Part shown: piece after piece, positions 9,791 to 22,306 of the stretch
How the letters are laid out: each line of letters opens with the position of its first letter
Numbering within the stretch: position 1 is the first letter of the stretch
Source: Paralithodes platypus
Lineage: Eukaryota > Arthropoda > Malacostraca > Decapoda > Lithodidae
Assembly: GCA_032716605.1 (NCBI GenBank)
Contig: CM064495.1
Coordinates: 25,761,760-25,825,759 of the forward strand
Length of the DNA stretch: 64,000 nt
Direction of reading: 5' to 3'
The notes under the pieces: model-generated
The model's input: only the letters and a program-made list of their open reading frames with translations
Database searches by the model: none
What the model was told of the DNA's origin: nothing
Position numbers and translations under genes: made by a program

Positions 9791-11990
9791 CACCTCGCTG
9801 TCCGTCACAGAGACCAGAAAGACATGCGACAGGAAGTCCCGCTGGTGAGGCGAGACTACCCGAATAATCCCATGGAGAGAATAACAGAGGCGACGTCTGG
9901 GGAGACAGGCCGATGTCATGCAGGTCGCCGGAGTGGAAACGTGGACCGGCACCTCGAGGACAGACCCCGCCGTATTACCCGGCGTGCCCACGAACGGCGA
10001 AGCTAAACCGAGAGTGGGGACGCAAGAGCCGGTAGGGGCCCCGAGTCGGGCGGCCTCGTTACGAGCCGGCCTGCCGACCTCAACGAAGAGGAAGCGGTTG
10101 AGGAGGGTCGGGACATCCCAGGCGGACGGGGACGAAGAGCCCCGCAGCAGGAAAGAGGGAAGACCCCTGCCATGCAGGTGCAGAGAAGAGCCCCTCCGGA
10201 GGGAGCACAGAACGCAACAGCGACGTGCGGACCTCAGCCGGCGCCAGTGTACAGAAGGAAGACCACAGAGACTGGCGACAACGCACAGCCTGATGGAAGG
10301 GACACTGAATGAAGCCGACGGAGGCGAGCTGCAGTCGCACACGCCCGAATTGGGCCCCACCCTTCCCGAGCAACCTAGTCGGTGGGGCTACAATAAGCCT
10401 GAGGGGAAGCCGAGCTAGGTGCAGGCGCTCGAAGAGGGTGGAGAGCATGCGAGCAGTGCGCCGCCAGGGCTTGTGAACACGTTCCAGGGCATCCTTCTCT
10501 GGTGGCGTGAAGGAACGTGGCATACGTTCAGAAAGATAACGTAGGGGCAAAGAACCAGGCCCAAAATGGAGGTGAAACCCCGGATGAAGGCATGACGAGG
10601 CTCGACACGGAGGAGCAGCCGACAGGAGGGAGTGGTGAAGAACCCATCTCCGACCGAACCCCGAAGTCGACGCCCTCCGTCAGCCACAAGGAACAATAAA
10701 AGATAAACTATGGAATGACACTACTGAACTCATACGATGCCGACAGAGTGGGCGCGTCGACATGTACGTCGTGTCGCGCAAAGGATTCGAGCCGTACCTG
10801 CCAACTCGCAGGCACCAGGCGCACCCCTTGTGCATGTGTAAGAGCTTGTTCCGGGCGGGATCCCGCCACGTTCCCCCACGATGACGGCTTCCCGTAAAGG
10901 GAAGGGAAGCAACGTCCGTTAGGGACCTGAAACGTCCCGAGGGACGGAACGTGGACAGGCCGACCAACCAGCCCCAGGCTACACGCAGGGAGCATGACTA
11001 AAGAAGTCGATGCCGCCTGGGAGCGAGTGGGAGGATGGACAACCGGAGCAGCAACCACAGGTAGAGCAGGTTACGTAGGCAAGAACACCGCCCAGTATAG
11101 AAGCACACCCGGAGATCGTACAGGGGAAGAGACAGGGCGGAGTGGAGCCGTAGACCGTCGGCGGCGTGGTGAAGGAGAGCGGCATCTCCCCTACGACCCG
11201 GCGTCCTCGGAAACAGTAGGGACGTCCGAACGAGGCACCAGGGGAAAAGCGTTCAGGCGCCAGGGAGACAGCAGAGGAAAGGGGAAGCATGGCACGCACC
11301 CTTTCGTCTAGGAAGCGCGGAAACCGTCGGAGGTGGTCCTTGACAGAGAGAGCGAAACCCCGATCATGGAGCGCAGAGGCGAGACCTTGCCTCTACAGCG
11401 TCCGGGAACGTAGGACGAGACCCAAAGGTCAAGATCGACGAGACACGGTCTACACCTCCGAGGGTTAAACCCATCGCGGTTGGAGCACGAGACATGGGTA
11501 GGACTCTCCATGTCCCAACGGGCATGGCAGGACGGGAACCCCCACGGTGTGCGCAGGGAGGAAAGGACATCCTGACTGCAACCGGAAAGGAAAAAGATAC
11601 CGATGTACCATGTATGAAGCACCCCAGGCAGAGCAGGGGAAGAAAGCAGGCGGGCCACAAAGAGTTACCACAGGTAAATAGGAGGGACGGTAGTAGGGCA
11701 TCCCAAGAATACCGCCATGTACATAAGCATGGGGCGGATGGAGGCAAAACCGGTCAGCGGTGGCCTCCTGAGCCTTGGGTGGAGCCACATGGATGGCCTG
11801 AACCGGACAGAGGAGTCGGAGATCAGCGGCGGGATGGTGAAGGAGAGCGACGACCCACCTTTGTTGCGGAGTCCTCGGAAACAGCCAGGACGCCCGAACG
11901 AGGCACTTGGAGGAAAGGCGATCTGGCGCCTTGAAGACTTCCGACGCGCACGCCTATGGCGTGCGCAAGGAGGAAGTGACATCCACATCG
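9791..11990 (-). pseudogene. DIRS-C gag and 5' coding region, degraded
   Basis: Several overlapping minus-strand frames of 90-190 codons occur, none intact. Weak similarity to the family B gag (a run like ERLHLARLPLRLIVAPP near 10410, and CRQSLWSSFC) places gag here. Low adenine on the sense strand removes stop codons, so frame length alone means little. The segment also contains a tandem duplication (see 11040-12060). Confidence 0.5.
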
Positions 11991-12060
11991 CAATTGGAAA
12001 GTAAAAGATACTGATGGTCCATGTATGAAGCACAGGAAATGTGTGCAAGCACAATATTAG
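11040..12060. repeat. Imperfect tandem duplication inside DIRS-C
   Basis: Blocks at about 11060-11275 and 11700-11925 share AGAACACCGCCC / AGAATACCGCC, GTGGTGAAGGAGAGCG / ATGGTGAAGGAGAGCG, GTCCTCGGAAACAG and CGAACGAGGCAC in the same order. Flanking blocks at about 11537-11620 and 11960-12035 share GTGCGCAGGGAGGAA / GTGCGCAAGGAGGAA and CCATGTATGAAGCAC. The unit is about 400-640 bp. Confidence 0.65.
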
Positions 12061-14200
12061 TAAAAACCCCTTGAATCCTTGATAGGAGAGTACCCCTTCC
12101 CCTGTTGAGGCAGGGAAGTACGAAAAAGGGGGGCCCTTCGAAACAGGCACGAGGGCAGAAAAACGCACAAAAGTGGTCACTACACCCTGCAAATGGAGCA
12201 CCTTTCATGAAAGTGAGTATCCCCCCCCCCCCCATTGTGCGTGGTGAGGGGTGAAGAGGGACCCCCCCATGCGGAGGGTCAGGGAGAGACCAGGCGAACC
12301 AGCAAGTGCAAAGAACCCCGTGCAAGTCCCGAGAAGGAAGGCATGAAAAGCCTTATAAAGGAAGAGGATAATAAGAATACCCAAAGGTTGAAGGTACTGA
12401 AGAGAAAAAGACGCCCAAGGGTACCATCAGAGTAGAGTGGGAGCACAATCTGATGAAAAGGAGAAGTCCGGGAACTACTGCAACCGAGTCCCTATACAGA
12501 GGCAAAGCAAAGCACCCTAGCACCGACCCAGAGAAGAGCGGACCAGAACGGGCCGCTCCGCTCTGGAGCGGAATGTAGGATGTAGGACGAATGTAGGATG
12601 GGTGGAACTCACCACCCGGTGAGGAACCCGTGGTGAGAGCAGAGCGAAGTAGACATACTACACTGGAACCAGAAGAAAAAAACCCTGTGAAGACCCCGTG
12701 TAGGCCATGGGAAGGCATGCATGGATGTCATCGACAGTAACAAGAAGAAAGCCTGTTTGTAAGCACCATGAAAATAAAGGCCATGGCAATGCACGCATGT
12801 ATGTCATTGGCAGAGACAAGACGAAAGCCTGGTCGGAAGCACCACGAAAAAAACACTGAAAGTCGATGAATCCTTAAGAAGGCCCAAGAGTGCCCCCGAA
12901 ATGGGAGGCCAGGCAGGAGTATCAGTCACGAGGTCATGCACAAAATAAAGATCAGAGATCCCAAAATAGGCTACAGGCACCAGGTCAGGGAGTAGCCTAA
13001 AAGCTCTCACTAGGCCTGGAGACTGGAGTCCCGTCCAATGAAGGAGAGTGCCCCCCCCCCCCCCATTTCCCCCTGGAAGTTAAAGCTGAAGAGAACCCTC
13101 CAAAAGGAGGATCAGGAAGGCCATAGGGGAACCAGCAACAGGCCAAAGAGCCCCAAACCCCAGGTCAGAAAAAACCAAGGGGTAGGCTCAACCCTCTGAA
13201 GAACTGAAGGAAACCCCACCTCAAAATATAATGGAGACCGATACCTTAAGGCCGGTATCAGTGAAGAGGTCCTGTAGGTCAGAAAGCACAGCCTGATAAA
13301 AAGGAGCATTAAAATATGTCTTAATGGAAGGGCAGGACGACCAGTCTAGGCCTAAACTGAGGCAAGAGTAGCGCGACCGTAAACGGCAACGTCCGTTCGA
13401 GAGCGGAAAAGTACCGACATCGAGCGGGAACGTCCGCGTTCCAAGGCGGGCGGAATCGTCCGTATACGGACTCGTACGTTCAGGCGCGGGAAGTGGTATG
13501 AGACGGCAGTAGTGCGTGAGGGAAAAGGCCCGTCCCAGAGCGGAGAGGCCCAGATGGGCCCCGCCGTAAGCCGAGGACCCAGGAAAGGGAGCCTGGCAAG
13601 TCACAGCAGACGTGGGAGTGTCTGTGGGTAACAGACAGCGTGAAAACAGACCTCCGACATAGAACGGAAAGTCACGTTCTAGAGCGTCTGTGGGTAGCAG
13701 TCAGTGTTAAAACAGACCTCCGACATAGAACGGAAAGTCCCGTTCTAGATCGGAGGGGCCCAGGGAGACCATGAAACCGTAAATGAAAGGTCCGACCTAG
13801 AGCGGGAGTACCCGACCCAGGGCGGCAACCCATCGATACGTCTGAGAGGTCTGTGGCACACAGGAAGGTGGAAGGCCAGTAAAATAAAAGTCCCTTCCAA
13901 AAGCGGAGGGGCCCAAAGGTAACCTTCCTAAAGTCACATCAGGCGCGGGAGAGCCTGTGGGTAATCAAGTGCACGACCGTAGTGGGGGGCAGTAGACAGA
14001 ATAAAAACTTGTCAGATAAAAACACATCAGAACGGGCTACATTCGCGGTTTTGTGGGACTGAGGCCAGGAAGACAGAGCACTGGAGCCGTCAATCAAAAG
14101 GTGAGCATTGTATGCCAGATTGAGGTTGCCACAGTGTTGAAAGCCAAACGCCCCCCCCCCCTAGGCTAGACCAAAACTCGGAAGTTAGCCTATTCGGCAC
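12000..14200 (-). other. DIRS-C 5' non-coding region
   Basis: No gene is recognised. The segment contains G-runs on the element's sense strand (plus strand C13 at 12221-12233, C14 at 13051-13064, C11 at 14151-14161), near-direct repeats (TGTAGGA near 12575-12598; GCATGTATGTCATTGGCAG near 12793 resembles GCATGGATGTCATCGACAG near 12719) and the palindrome array listed separately. Confidence 0.6.
13390..13910. promoter_or_regulatory. Array of CCG-N8-CGG palindromes in the DIRS-C 5' UTR
   Basis: About ten 14-mers fit CCG-N8-CGG with a core near CTAGAG. Examples are CCGTTCGAGAGCGG (13393), CCGACATCGAGCGG (about 13415), CCGTCCCAGAGCGG (about 13524), CCGACATAGAACGG (twice, about 13656 and 13723), CCGTTCTAGATCGG (about 13740), CCGACCTAGAGCGG (about 13789) and CCGACCCAGGGCGG (about 13809). 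Perfect forms CCGCTCTGGAGCGG or CCGCTCCAGAGCGG occur at 12558, 7069 and 56789. A direct repeat of about 66 bp (13620-13752) carries two pairs. The role as a protein-binding array is inferred. Confidence 0.7.
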
Positions 14201-14201
14201 T

Positions 14202-17082
14202 TCTATCTATCTATCTATTGCCTGACGCCGTGATCCCCGAAGGGGTGGCCACGAACGAACCGCCCCCATGCACCTCTGTCCCCAGTCAGTCGACGCCCCT
14301 CCCCCCAACCAGCACCACCTTCGTTCATGTACTTCCTCACTCCATCCTTCCACCTCATATTCGGTCTACCTCTCCCCCTCTGTCCCTCCACCTCGCTCTC
14401 ATACACCCTCTTAGTCATTCTCTCGCTTTCCATACGTTCCATATGGCCGAACCATCTCAAGTTGTTCCTTTTCACACTTTCCAGCACATCTACCTCCACA
14501 CCACACCTCCTTCTTACTTCCTCATTAGTCTGTCTATCCCTCCATGTAACTCCGCACGCACTCCTTAAGTAATTCATTTCCACTGCTCTCACTCTTGGTC
14601 TGAGTCTCTCAACCAACGTCCATGCTTCGCTTCCCGTAAGTCAGTGTCGGGATTACCACACTGTCATGCAAGGACTTCTTCACTTCCATACTGACCACCC
14701 TATTTCTTGTTACTGCTTTTAGCGTTCCTACAAACCCTCGTCCCCTGTTGTAACTCTCCCGCACCTCTTCATCCATAGTCCCATCTTTACTCAACACACT
14801 GCCCAGATACTTAAAAGAGTTGACGATCTCCATAGCCTGACCGTTCAGCTTCACCTCACACTCTGTGACCTCACCCCTTTCGAAGACCATAACCTTGCTC
14901 TTCCCCGTACTTACCTTCAAATTCCGTTTTTCGCACACTGTTCCAAACTCATTTACTAGACCCTGCAACTCCCATTCATTATCACTCATCAGAACTGTAG
15001 CATCCGCAAACAGCAGTATAGGTAGCTTCCACTCAATTCCCTCCCTTTTCAGCGATACACCAACATCCACTGCTATTTGATAGTATTTCTTTCATAACTC
15101 CATCCATATATACAGTAAACAACCACGGGGACATCACACACCCCTGTTTCAAACCAACATTCAGGTCAAAGAACTCGCTCTGCTCACTCTCCACACGTAC
15201 TGCCGCCTTTGCACCCTCATACATGCTCTTCACTGCTTTCAGCAACTGGCCCTCTACTCCGTATATTCTAAGTACTTTCCACAAACCTTCTCTATCCACT
15301 CTGTCATAGGCCTTCTCCAAGTCCATAAAGGCAACATACACCTTTTGTTTCTTCTCCAGATACTTCTCCACAACACAATTCAGGGTAAAAATCTGATCTA
15401 CACATCCTCTTCCACTTCCTAAAACCTCCCTGCTCGTCGCTATCCATTTCTCTCCGTTCTCACTCTCACTCTCTCAATCACTACCCTACTGTATACCTTC
15501 CCTACTACGCTTAGAAGACATATTCCTCGGTGGTTACCACACACTCCTCTTTCCCCTTTGCCCTTATATAGGGGGACTATTATGCCAGTCTTCCAGTCAT
15601 CGGGTGCACTCCCCTTCTCCCATGCTAGTTTGCACATTTTCCATACCCATTCTATCACTATCTCACCACCATACCTCAACATTTCCCCACACAACTCCAT
15701 CTGTTCCTGGTTGCTTTCCCCAACTTCACTCTTTCATGGCTTCCCACACTTCTGACCTCCTGATCCCCACCTCCTCCTCCACTACTTCTCTTCTTCTCCC
15801 TCCCATACCATATCCAGCTATGTTTGCTGGCTCTTCATTCCTTTCATTTAGCAACTCACTGAAGTACTCCCTCCATCTTTCGACTCTCTCTTGCTTCTCG
15901 CCTAGCATTCTCCCATTCTTATCTTTCACACCCTTACTGTTTCCCTTGCTACCTTCCCTAACTTTCTTGACTTCTTCTCCAGAACAGTTTCTGACTCTCC
16001 CTCCATTTTACACTCAGATTCCTTCCAAATTCCTCATCTACTCTTCTCTTACTTTCCTTCACTACTCTCTTCACCACCCTCTTACTCTCCACGTACCTCG
16101 CTCGTTTCTGTCTCTCGGAATCTTCATTCCCTCTGCTACCCAACCACTCTCTATATGCTTTCTTCTTTCTTCCACAGCTATTCGTACCTCTTCTGTCCAC
16201 CATGCTGTACCTTTCACTCCCCTCCCTCTTCTCCTCACTCCACACACCTCCTCACATGGCTGCACAGATCTCATCCTTAAACACCTTGCTCATCTCCTCC
16301 ACTTCCTCCATAACTTCCAGGTCGAACCCACCTAGTCGTCTTTCCACTGCTCTCCTGTACTCCTCCCTGATTTCCTCCTCCTGCAACCTCTCCACCCTCC
16401 TCACCATTCCACCCTCCTCTCGCCTCCCTCCCGCTCTCCTCACCCACTTCTTTTGTATCCTAACCTTAGCTACCACTACATAATGATCAGACAGACCCCC
16501 TCCAATACCCCTATACACCCTAGCATCCATCACAGATTTCTTCATTCGTTCATCCACACATACATAATCAATCAATGACTTTCGTTCCACCACTGTCTTA
16601 TCCTTCATCGTCAACATCCGTTTCCACGTGTACCTGTGGATCATTCTGTGTCGGAAGAAGGTGTTGGCTATCCACAGCCTCCTCCCCACACATACGTCCA
16701 CAAGTGCACTACCATTCCCATTCACCTCTGATGGTACCCCCCACCCTCCCACCACTCCCTCAACTTTCCTATCACCCACCTTACCATTCATATCCCCAAT
16801 CAGAAATATTCTTTCGTTCTTGTCAAACTTCTCCAGGCATGCCTCCACATTCATCCAGAACTCCTCTTTCTTTCTTTCAAGTATATCCTCTGTCGGGGCA
16901 TACACGCATACAATCACCCACGTTTGTATTCCTACTTTCATTCTCACCCACACAATCCTTGAACCCACAGACCCATACTCTCTTACACATTCCTTCCATT
17001 TGCTACTTACAAACAAACATGCACCTTCTCTCGCTGTTCCTTCACTCACTCCAGCACACACACCCATTCCACATTCCCAATT
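14202..17082 (-). pseudogene. RTE-like LINE, copy 2, decayed
   Basis: This minus-strand copy of the 3785-6328 element extends further 5'. It includes much of the endonuclease: IQTWVIVCVYAPTEDI, IFLIGDMNGKVGD, RYTWKRM, KSLIDYVCVDERM and GGLSDHYVV. RT pieces follow: YVAFMDLEKAYDRVDREGLW, GLKQGCVMSPWLF and LLFADATVLMSDNE, where motif C is FADA rather than FADD. The 3' end is (TAGA)n at 14202-14220. The 5' side is cut by the DIRS-B left end at 17083; the missing 5' LINE part is not found on the other side. Frames are broken at least six times. Confidence 0.85.
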
Positions 17083-17390
17083 TGTTAGTAGTCTTGGCAA
17101 ATCCAACGTCAAGGCTATTAACCTAATTGCAATGACGACTTGTCTATTTTGACTGCTATGTCGTCATTCCAACCGCGGTTAAAAAGAAAACGTCTAGAGT
17201 CTACTCCTTATCTTGCTCTAGGAGACGTTGTACATTAACCAAAACTACCACCGAAGGTGAAAAAAGCATAGAAGAGAAGAAAAAGGGGTTTACCTTAGTT
17301 ACCGCTTAAGGCCCATCCTGTGTTCCGTCATGTGCAGATCCCTGTCGAACGTGCGCATGAGCGACCCTCTCTTGTTATCATTTTTTCACG
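17083..17390 (+). repeat. Left ITR of DIRS-B
   Basis: It is inverted relative to 37015-37310 over about 300 bp, including the imperfectly palindromic CGTCTAGAGTCTACTCC / AGGAGACGTTGTAC block. The same ITR, slightly diverged, starts at 49207 and 63221. Confidence 0.85.
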
Positions 17391-18938
17391 GGCTCCATTG
17401 AATGCAGTCGCTTTTGTTGTGCTCCTTTAATTCACCCTGTTTAGGTTCGTTTCGGCTTATCTGGCCTGCTTTTTTGTTAGACAGATGTTACGTGATCTAG
17501 GGCACACGTAAATGGGCTCCTCAGTGTGTTTAATGGAGACGCGTGTGGAAATAGCTACCGAAGGTACGGGGGCGCCTGGCGTTCCTCGTGTGTGTTTTTC
17601 ATTCCTTTCTCTTTTCATATTCTTTTTTCCTGTTAGTCTGGGCATAGTTTAGCTTTTAGCTTATTTTAGCCTAGCTTGTTTCTCATTCAGGAATTGCTAT
17701 GCCCCTATGAGTTTTCATATTTTCATAGCCTAGGTGTACAGTTGGTTCACGATCTGAGATTTCGTGGTGGCGGTGCTGTTTGTAGGGTTTGTGTCCCGCC
17801 CATTATTAGCGTTATTCCCGACTCCCCCCTTTCGAGCCTTCACTGTGTGTCAAGGGCCTGGGCGCTTGGTGGTTCGTGTTATCCTGGGGTACCCCACGGG
17901 GGCCCCTCCCTCACACCACAGGGTTTTTCGCCCCTGACACATTCTCTCCTCACGGCTAGGCCACCCTTTTTCTCGCCAGTTTCATTTACTGGTTTTTGTG
18001 TTCCCTTACTGTTTTCACCTCCATCCTTTCATACCCTTTTGCCCAATCCTGGGGTACCCTACGGGGGCCCCTGTTTGTGCCAAACCACCCTTCCTGCCAC
18101 TTCTCCTCATGGGCTTTGCTCTATCTCTGTGGGTTGGGTGGTTCCTAGGGGATGTGCCTCCTCTCCCCTGGTGTGTCTTCCTTGCCTCTCCCTTGACCGG
18201 TTGAGTCAGGATATTATCAAGGAAGACACTGCTCAGCTTGATGGCCATCGTCGCTTGGAGTTCATAAGGAGATGACGCTTTTTTCTGGGCCTCTTTGGTA
18301 TTTCCTAGACGCTCCTCTCGCTTTTTCGGCGCCGGACCATCTCGGCCGGTCCCGCATATTTGGGGGGTGCCGGATCCGGTCCTCTGGGCCTTCTGGGTCC
18401 CCCAAAATTTTGCGGAGATCGTTGGGGGGGGTCCCGCGAATTGGGGGGGGTCCTCGCGAAATTGCAGGAAGGGATGTTGTCGGTACGTTTATAGGCCCTC
18501 CATTCAGTGAGGGTAGGGGTCGGTACGGTTACCTGCCTCCATTCTGTTTCCCCCCGCGGATTTTCCCTGGGCCTCCTTTCACGCCGGCCAGCCTTTCCCA
18601 CTTCCCGTCGTCCAGCTCCTCCTCATTCTTCTCTTCCTGACCTTTCCGCTTACCCGTCTCGCCAGGGGGGTACCCCTCCTCTTGCCTCGGTGGGGGTTTC
18701 GCTGAGGTTTCGGGGTCCCCTATCATCAGGAGCCTGATGTGTCCACGCTGGAAGAGGGGGAATGGTGTGGCTGTTTCCCCCTCGTCCGTTCGTGATTCGG
18801 GGACGAGTACCCTCAACGGCGACACAACCGTCGTCGCTTCATGCCTGTCCTTGGGCCGCGACGCTGCTGGTTCGTGTCCGTGGGTCCTCGTCTCACCGCC
18901 TCAGCAAACAGCTCGCCCCTGCGGGGCCCGACCAATCT

Positions 18939-19003
<65 letters not shown>

Positions 19004-19012
19004 GGGGGGGGT

Positions 19013-19048
<36 letters not shown>

Positions 19049-19071
19049 GGGGGGGGGGGGGGGGGGGGGGT

Positions 19072-19103
<32 letters not shown>

Positions 19104-19560
19104 GGGGGTGGGGGGGGGTAGGCCTCTCTCTATCGGGATCAACAAATTGTCTACTATGCAAATCAAGCTTGGGGGGGGTTGTGTTCCATTCTATCGATGG
19201 GCGCTTGGAGTCGATGGAAAGAAACTCCCTCTTTCTCACTCCTTCTCTTCTTCCCTTCTCGGTTGCCCTTACTTGTTCTTGCCCCCGGTTGCCTCACCAT
19301 CAGCACCGGGATAGGGCTCGACCCTACCCTTTTTTTTACCCCTGCTATGGTCCCCGCAACTCCCCTTCTGCAATGGCCTACGCCTCTGGTCAGAGCTTTC
19401 AGCCGCACTGACATCCTTCCGGCCTGTTCATTGCAGTCCCCCACCTGGCTGTGTTGACGGGTCTGTGTCCTCCTATCCTATGGGACAGGTTTGTGTGCGA
19501 GACGCCGGTACGCCTGGCTTAGAGGCCGTCATGGCTAAGGAGTAGGTCACAAACACCCTC
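17391..19560 (+). other. DIRS-B copy a 5' region
   Basis: No reliable gene is seen. The segment 17590-17770 (TTAGTCTGGGCATAG, TTTCTCATTCAGG, TTTTCATAGCCTAGGTG) is shared with 27350-27490 and 63770-63890. The segment 18122-18490 parallels 31866-32230, including degraded forms of the four CCGCAAATTTGCGG palindromes found there. Open frames through the poly-G at 18939-19118 are artefacts of composition. Confidence 0.65.
18939..19118. repeat. Poly-G tract of about 180 bases
   Basis: Almost every base is G, with only a few T and one A. Copy b has no counterpart at this place. It may be an expansion of the short G tracts typical of these elements, or a consensus artefact near the assembly gap. Confidence 0.8.
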
Positions 19561-22206
19561 TCCCATTGGAGTTGCCTGGTTTGCTGATCCTTTTCGACTT
19601 TCGCCTTCGACTTCACACACCGATCCGTCGACGGCTCTGCCTTATTTGTCCGCTCCTCCTCCGCCCGGAGTCGTCCCTGATTTTTTTTGGCCTCCTCCTT
19701 GTGTGTCTGTTTCTGTCGGCGGGTTGGACGAGGCGTCTTTCTGGTCCTGGATGAAGCGCGCCCGTTCTTGAACTTATTGTTCTATTGCTACCCCTCCCCC
19801 GTTCTTCTCTCAACCACCGGGATCAGGACCTCTGTCGCCAAGAGTTTTTTTTTTTTTCCCTTGCGACGGATGGTGACAGGACTTATAATGTTTGTCTTTA
19901 GGTATTCCCATTCCTTTAGGTTCCCCCCTCCATAACGTGCTGGGTCACTCACCACCTGCGGCTTTGTTTTCCTTCGAGGGTTTCGAGCGGGCTGGCGTCT
20001 TTCTGCAGCCATGCCGGCGAATCTTCGCGAGGCGTTTGGAACCCGCGTTGAGCGGACGTAGTCCACCTTCGGCTCGCGGTGGTCTTTTGGTTTCCTTCCT
20101 CCCGAGCTGAAGGCGGTTTTGTGCGACGGCAACTCGGCACCGCACGAAACCGTGTTACGGTCGTATCGTTTTCTTGTTTTCTTTCTGGCCGCTCCGGCCC
20201 GGCCCCCTTGGAGTATGTCGTCAGGGTTTGTTGTACTCTGCGCTATATACGTCAGGGGTTTTTTTACGCAGGAATGCTTGGGATGATGCTTCCGCGTGCT
20301 CTGTCGGCGGCCCCTCTTTTTGCTGTTCCGCCACACGACGCCGGGCCCTGTTGTCGTTACGGACATCCATGCTGTACGTCACGCAACCGATGCGCTGTGC
20401 ACGCGCGCGGGGTTTTCTCAGTCCCGTCCTTCTGCTGGGCCTCTTCGGGGTGCTGCTGCAAGTGCTGCCGCCTTGCCAGGGCGCACGACTGGGACGTTGC
20501 GGGCAAGTGCTTCGGTTCCGCCTCGCACTTCTGTTCTTGCCCCTTTCATCAACTCTGTGTCGGGGCTGGCCGGCCTTCCACTTACCGGACGCCTTTCGTA
20601 GGGGGTCAAGCCCCGCGCCGGAATGGGGTTGGGGTGGCCCGCCCTTGGTCCGACGAGGTTGGGGGGGGGCGGGGGGTGGAGGAGGTCAACGTGGCGACCA
20701 TGACCGCACGGCCCGTTCCGGGGGTACCTCCACGTCAACACAATGTGTAGTTATCTGGGTCGGACTCCTTGTTCTCCTTCTCGACATGGGCGTACCGGGT
20801 CGCTCCCCTCTCCTCGGGTGCTCCATAGGGTTGTTTTCGCCATTGCGCCCCTAGCGGTAGCCGCGAGGGACGTTGGGGGCGGCGGGGTTTCGCGGCGGGT
20901 TCTCACCTGGAGGTGGACGGTTCGGACCCCCACTCCGCTATTGTCACCGACAACGGCCCATCTCTTCAGAGGTGGCCCACTTGTTCACTTCCAGGCACCG
21001 AGATGGGTAGAGTCGAGGGAGTTGCACGCCGGTCACCCGGTTTTCCTCTCCCATGTCCTTTTGGTTCCGTCGCCGAACTGCGACGCGATGCGACCGGGTG
21101 GTGGATCTGTTGGGCTCAAAGGGCACAAGTGCATCACCCGGGTTCGGATTGATGCCGGTACCCATGGTACGCCCTGGCACTGTGCCCTCTGTCGTGGGTA
21201 GTGTCGCTGGTCCCTCCAGGATGTGTCTTGGCTTTCCCCGTCTTCGTTCCTCTCCATTCATCGCTTCCAGCGATTCTTGGCCGTTCGGACTTCCGATCGT
21301 GTGTTCATGTTCGACGGCCTTCCCTTCGGTCGCACATCGCGCCGCAGATCTTCCTCCGCCACTGGTGGGGCAGGCTATGGGGCATTATCTCAGGAGCGGG
21401 CTCAAGGCTCCTGTTTTCCGTGGCCGTTTGGTTGGTAGTTTCCGAACGCCATAGGCCTGTGCATTGGCGACGCCCTCACAAGCGTTCGCGACCATCGCAC
21501 GGTTTTTAGGGTTCCCCTTCGATGTTCCAAAGTCACGCTTGACACCGTCGCGTGTAGGTGCCACGGGTCGGTCTTCTCGCATGGGTTTTGTCGGCCGCTA
21601 CGGTGATCCGCGGCAGGGTCTGACGGCCGCGGGGCACCTTCGGTGGACGGTCCCCTCGACGTGTTGCACTCGGTCTCCCTCCCGGGGTGGCTCTGGGGAC
21701 TCGTTCGTGGGTGTCGCATGCATTGGGCCGCTCTTGCCCCTTCCATTAGGGAGCCTACTGGATACGCCGCCTCCTCCTCATGGGCCAACGCGGGTGCTGT
21801 TTCTGTTGCCCCTATGGATCGGCTCCTGCCGCTCCCGCGTACCGCTCGAGGCGCTTCGGTCGCTGGGTTGCTCGGGGCTCGCCTCTTTGAGGCGGTGCCC
21901 TGGACCGACCCCCCAGCCGACGGTCTGGGCTCACACAGATACGTCGAGCGAGGTTGGGTGAGGTTCCCAATCGAAACAGGGACGTCCACTTCCCGGAAGA
22001 CGGGTCGGCTTTCTCCACTCCTCTTACTCTGTCTCATGCCCTCGGATTGGTGGTTCCTTTGTTATTCATGCGGGGTCCCAGCGGCGGCCCCTCGGGAGTC
22101 AGTCGGTGGCATTCGGGGTGGGAAACTCAGACAAGCTTGTCACCTGTTTACTTATGCGGGGGTCATCCAGGTCGTTGACTATTTAGGGGCTCGGTTGAGT
22201 TGTTCT
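19561..22206 (+). pseudogene. DIRS-B copy a gag and RT region, frameshifted
   Basis: The DNA parallels 32640-34930 of copy b. GFFARRLEPAL-, GLLYSALYTS- and FMFDGLPFG-type pieces appear in changing frames. The box matching the RT active site reads FSVAVWLV, so both catalytic aspartates are absent here as in copy b. VVDL, PSRVGATG and SLPGWLWG are recognisable around 21090-21700. It ends at the gap inside the RNase H region. Confidence 0.7.
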
Positions 22207-22306
22207 NNNNNNNNNNNNNNNNNNNNNNNNNNNNNNNNNNNNNNNNNNNNNNNNNNNNNNNNNNNNNNNNNNNNNNNNNNNNNNNNNNNNNNNNNNNNNN
22301 NNNNNN
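22207..22306. other. Assembly gap (100 N)
   Basis: There are exactly 100 N, a conventional placeholder for a gap of unknown size. DIRS-B copy a is on the left and a LINE RT on the right. Confidence 1.

Larger units (their letters stand above)
6955..14200 (-). mobile_element. DIRS family C, right end, coding region and part of 5' UTR
   Basis: This minus-strand DIRS element is read from high to low coordinates. It has a 5' UTR with palindrome arrays (about 13960-12000), a degraded gag region (about 12000-10100), an internally deleted RT region, a YR gene and a right ITR ending near 6955. The plus strand is strikingly T-poor, so the element's sense strand is A-poor. A left ITR matching its right ITR in inverted orientation sits at 56566-56872. 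The element may therefore have been opened by about 40 kb of later insertions. Confidence 0.8.
17083..22206 (+). mobile_element. DIRS family B, copy a (left end to RNase H region)
   Basis: It begins with left ITR sequence TGTTAGTAGTCTTGG and continues through 5' UTR, gag-like and RT regions to a 100-N gap. From about 17590 on it parallels copy b (27341 and 31863 onward). It has many single-base insertions relative to copy b, so no long correct frame survives. For example, ACCGGGTGG stands where b has ACCGGTGG. Errors may be biological or may reflect poor consensus next to the gap. Confidence 0.8.

Noticed and set aside
18737..19411. Polyglycine and polyproline proteins across the poly-G tract
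   Set aside because: They follow from a homopolymer that is open in every frame and has no counterpart in the sister copy.
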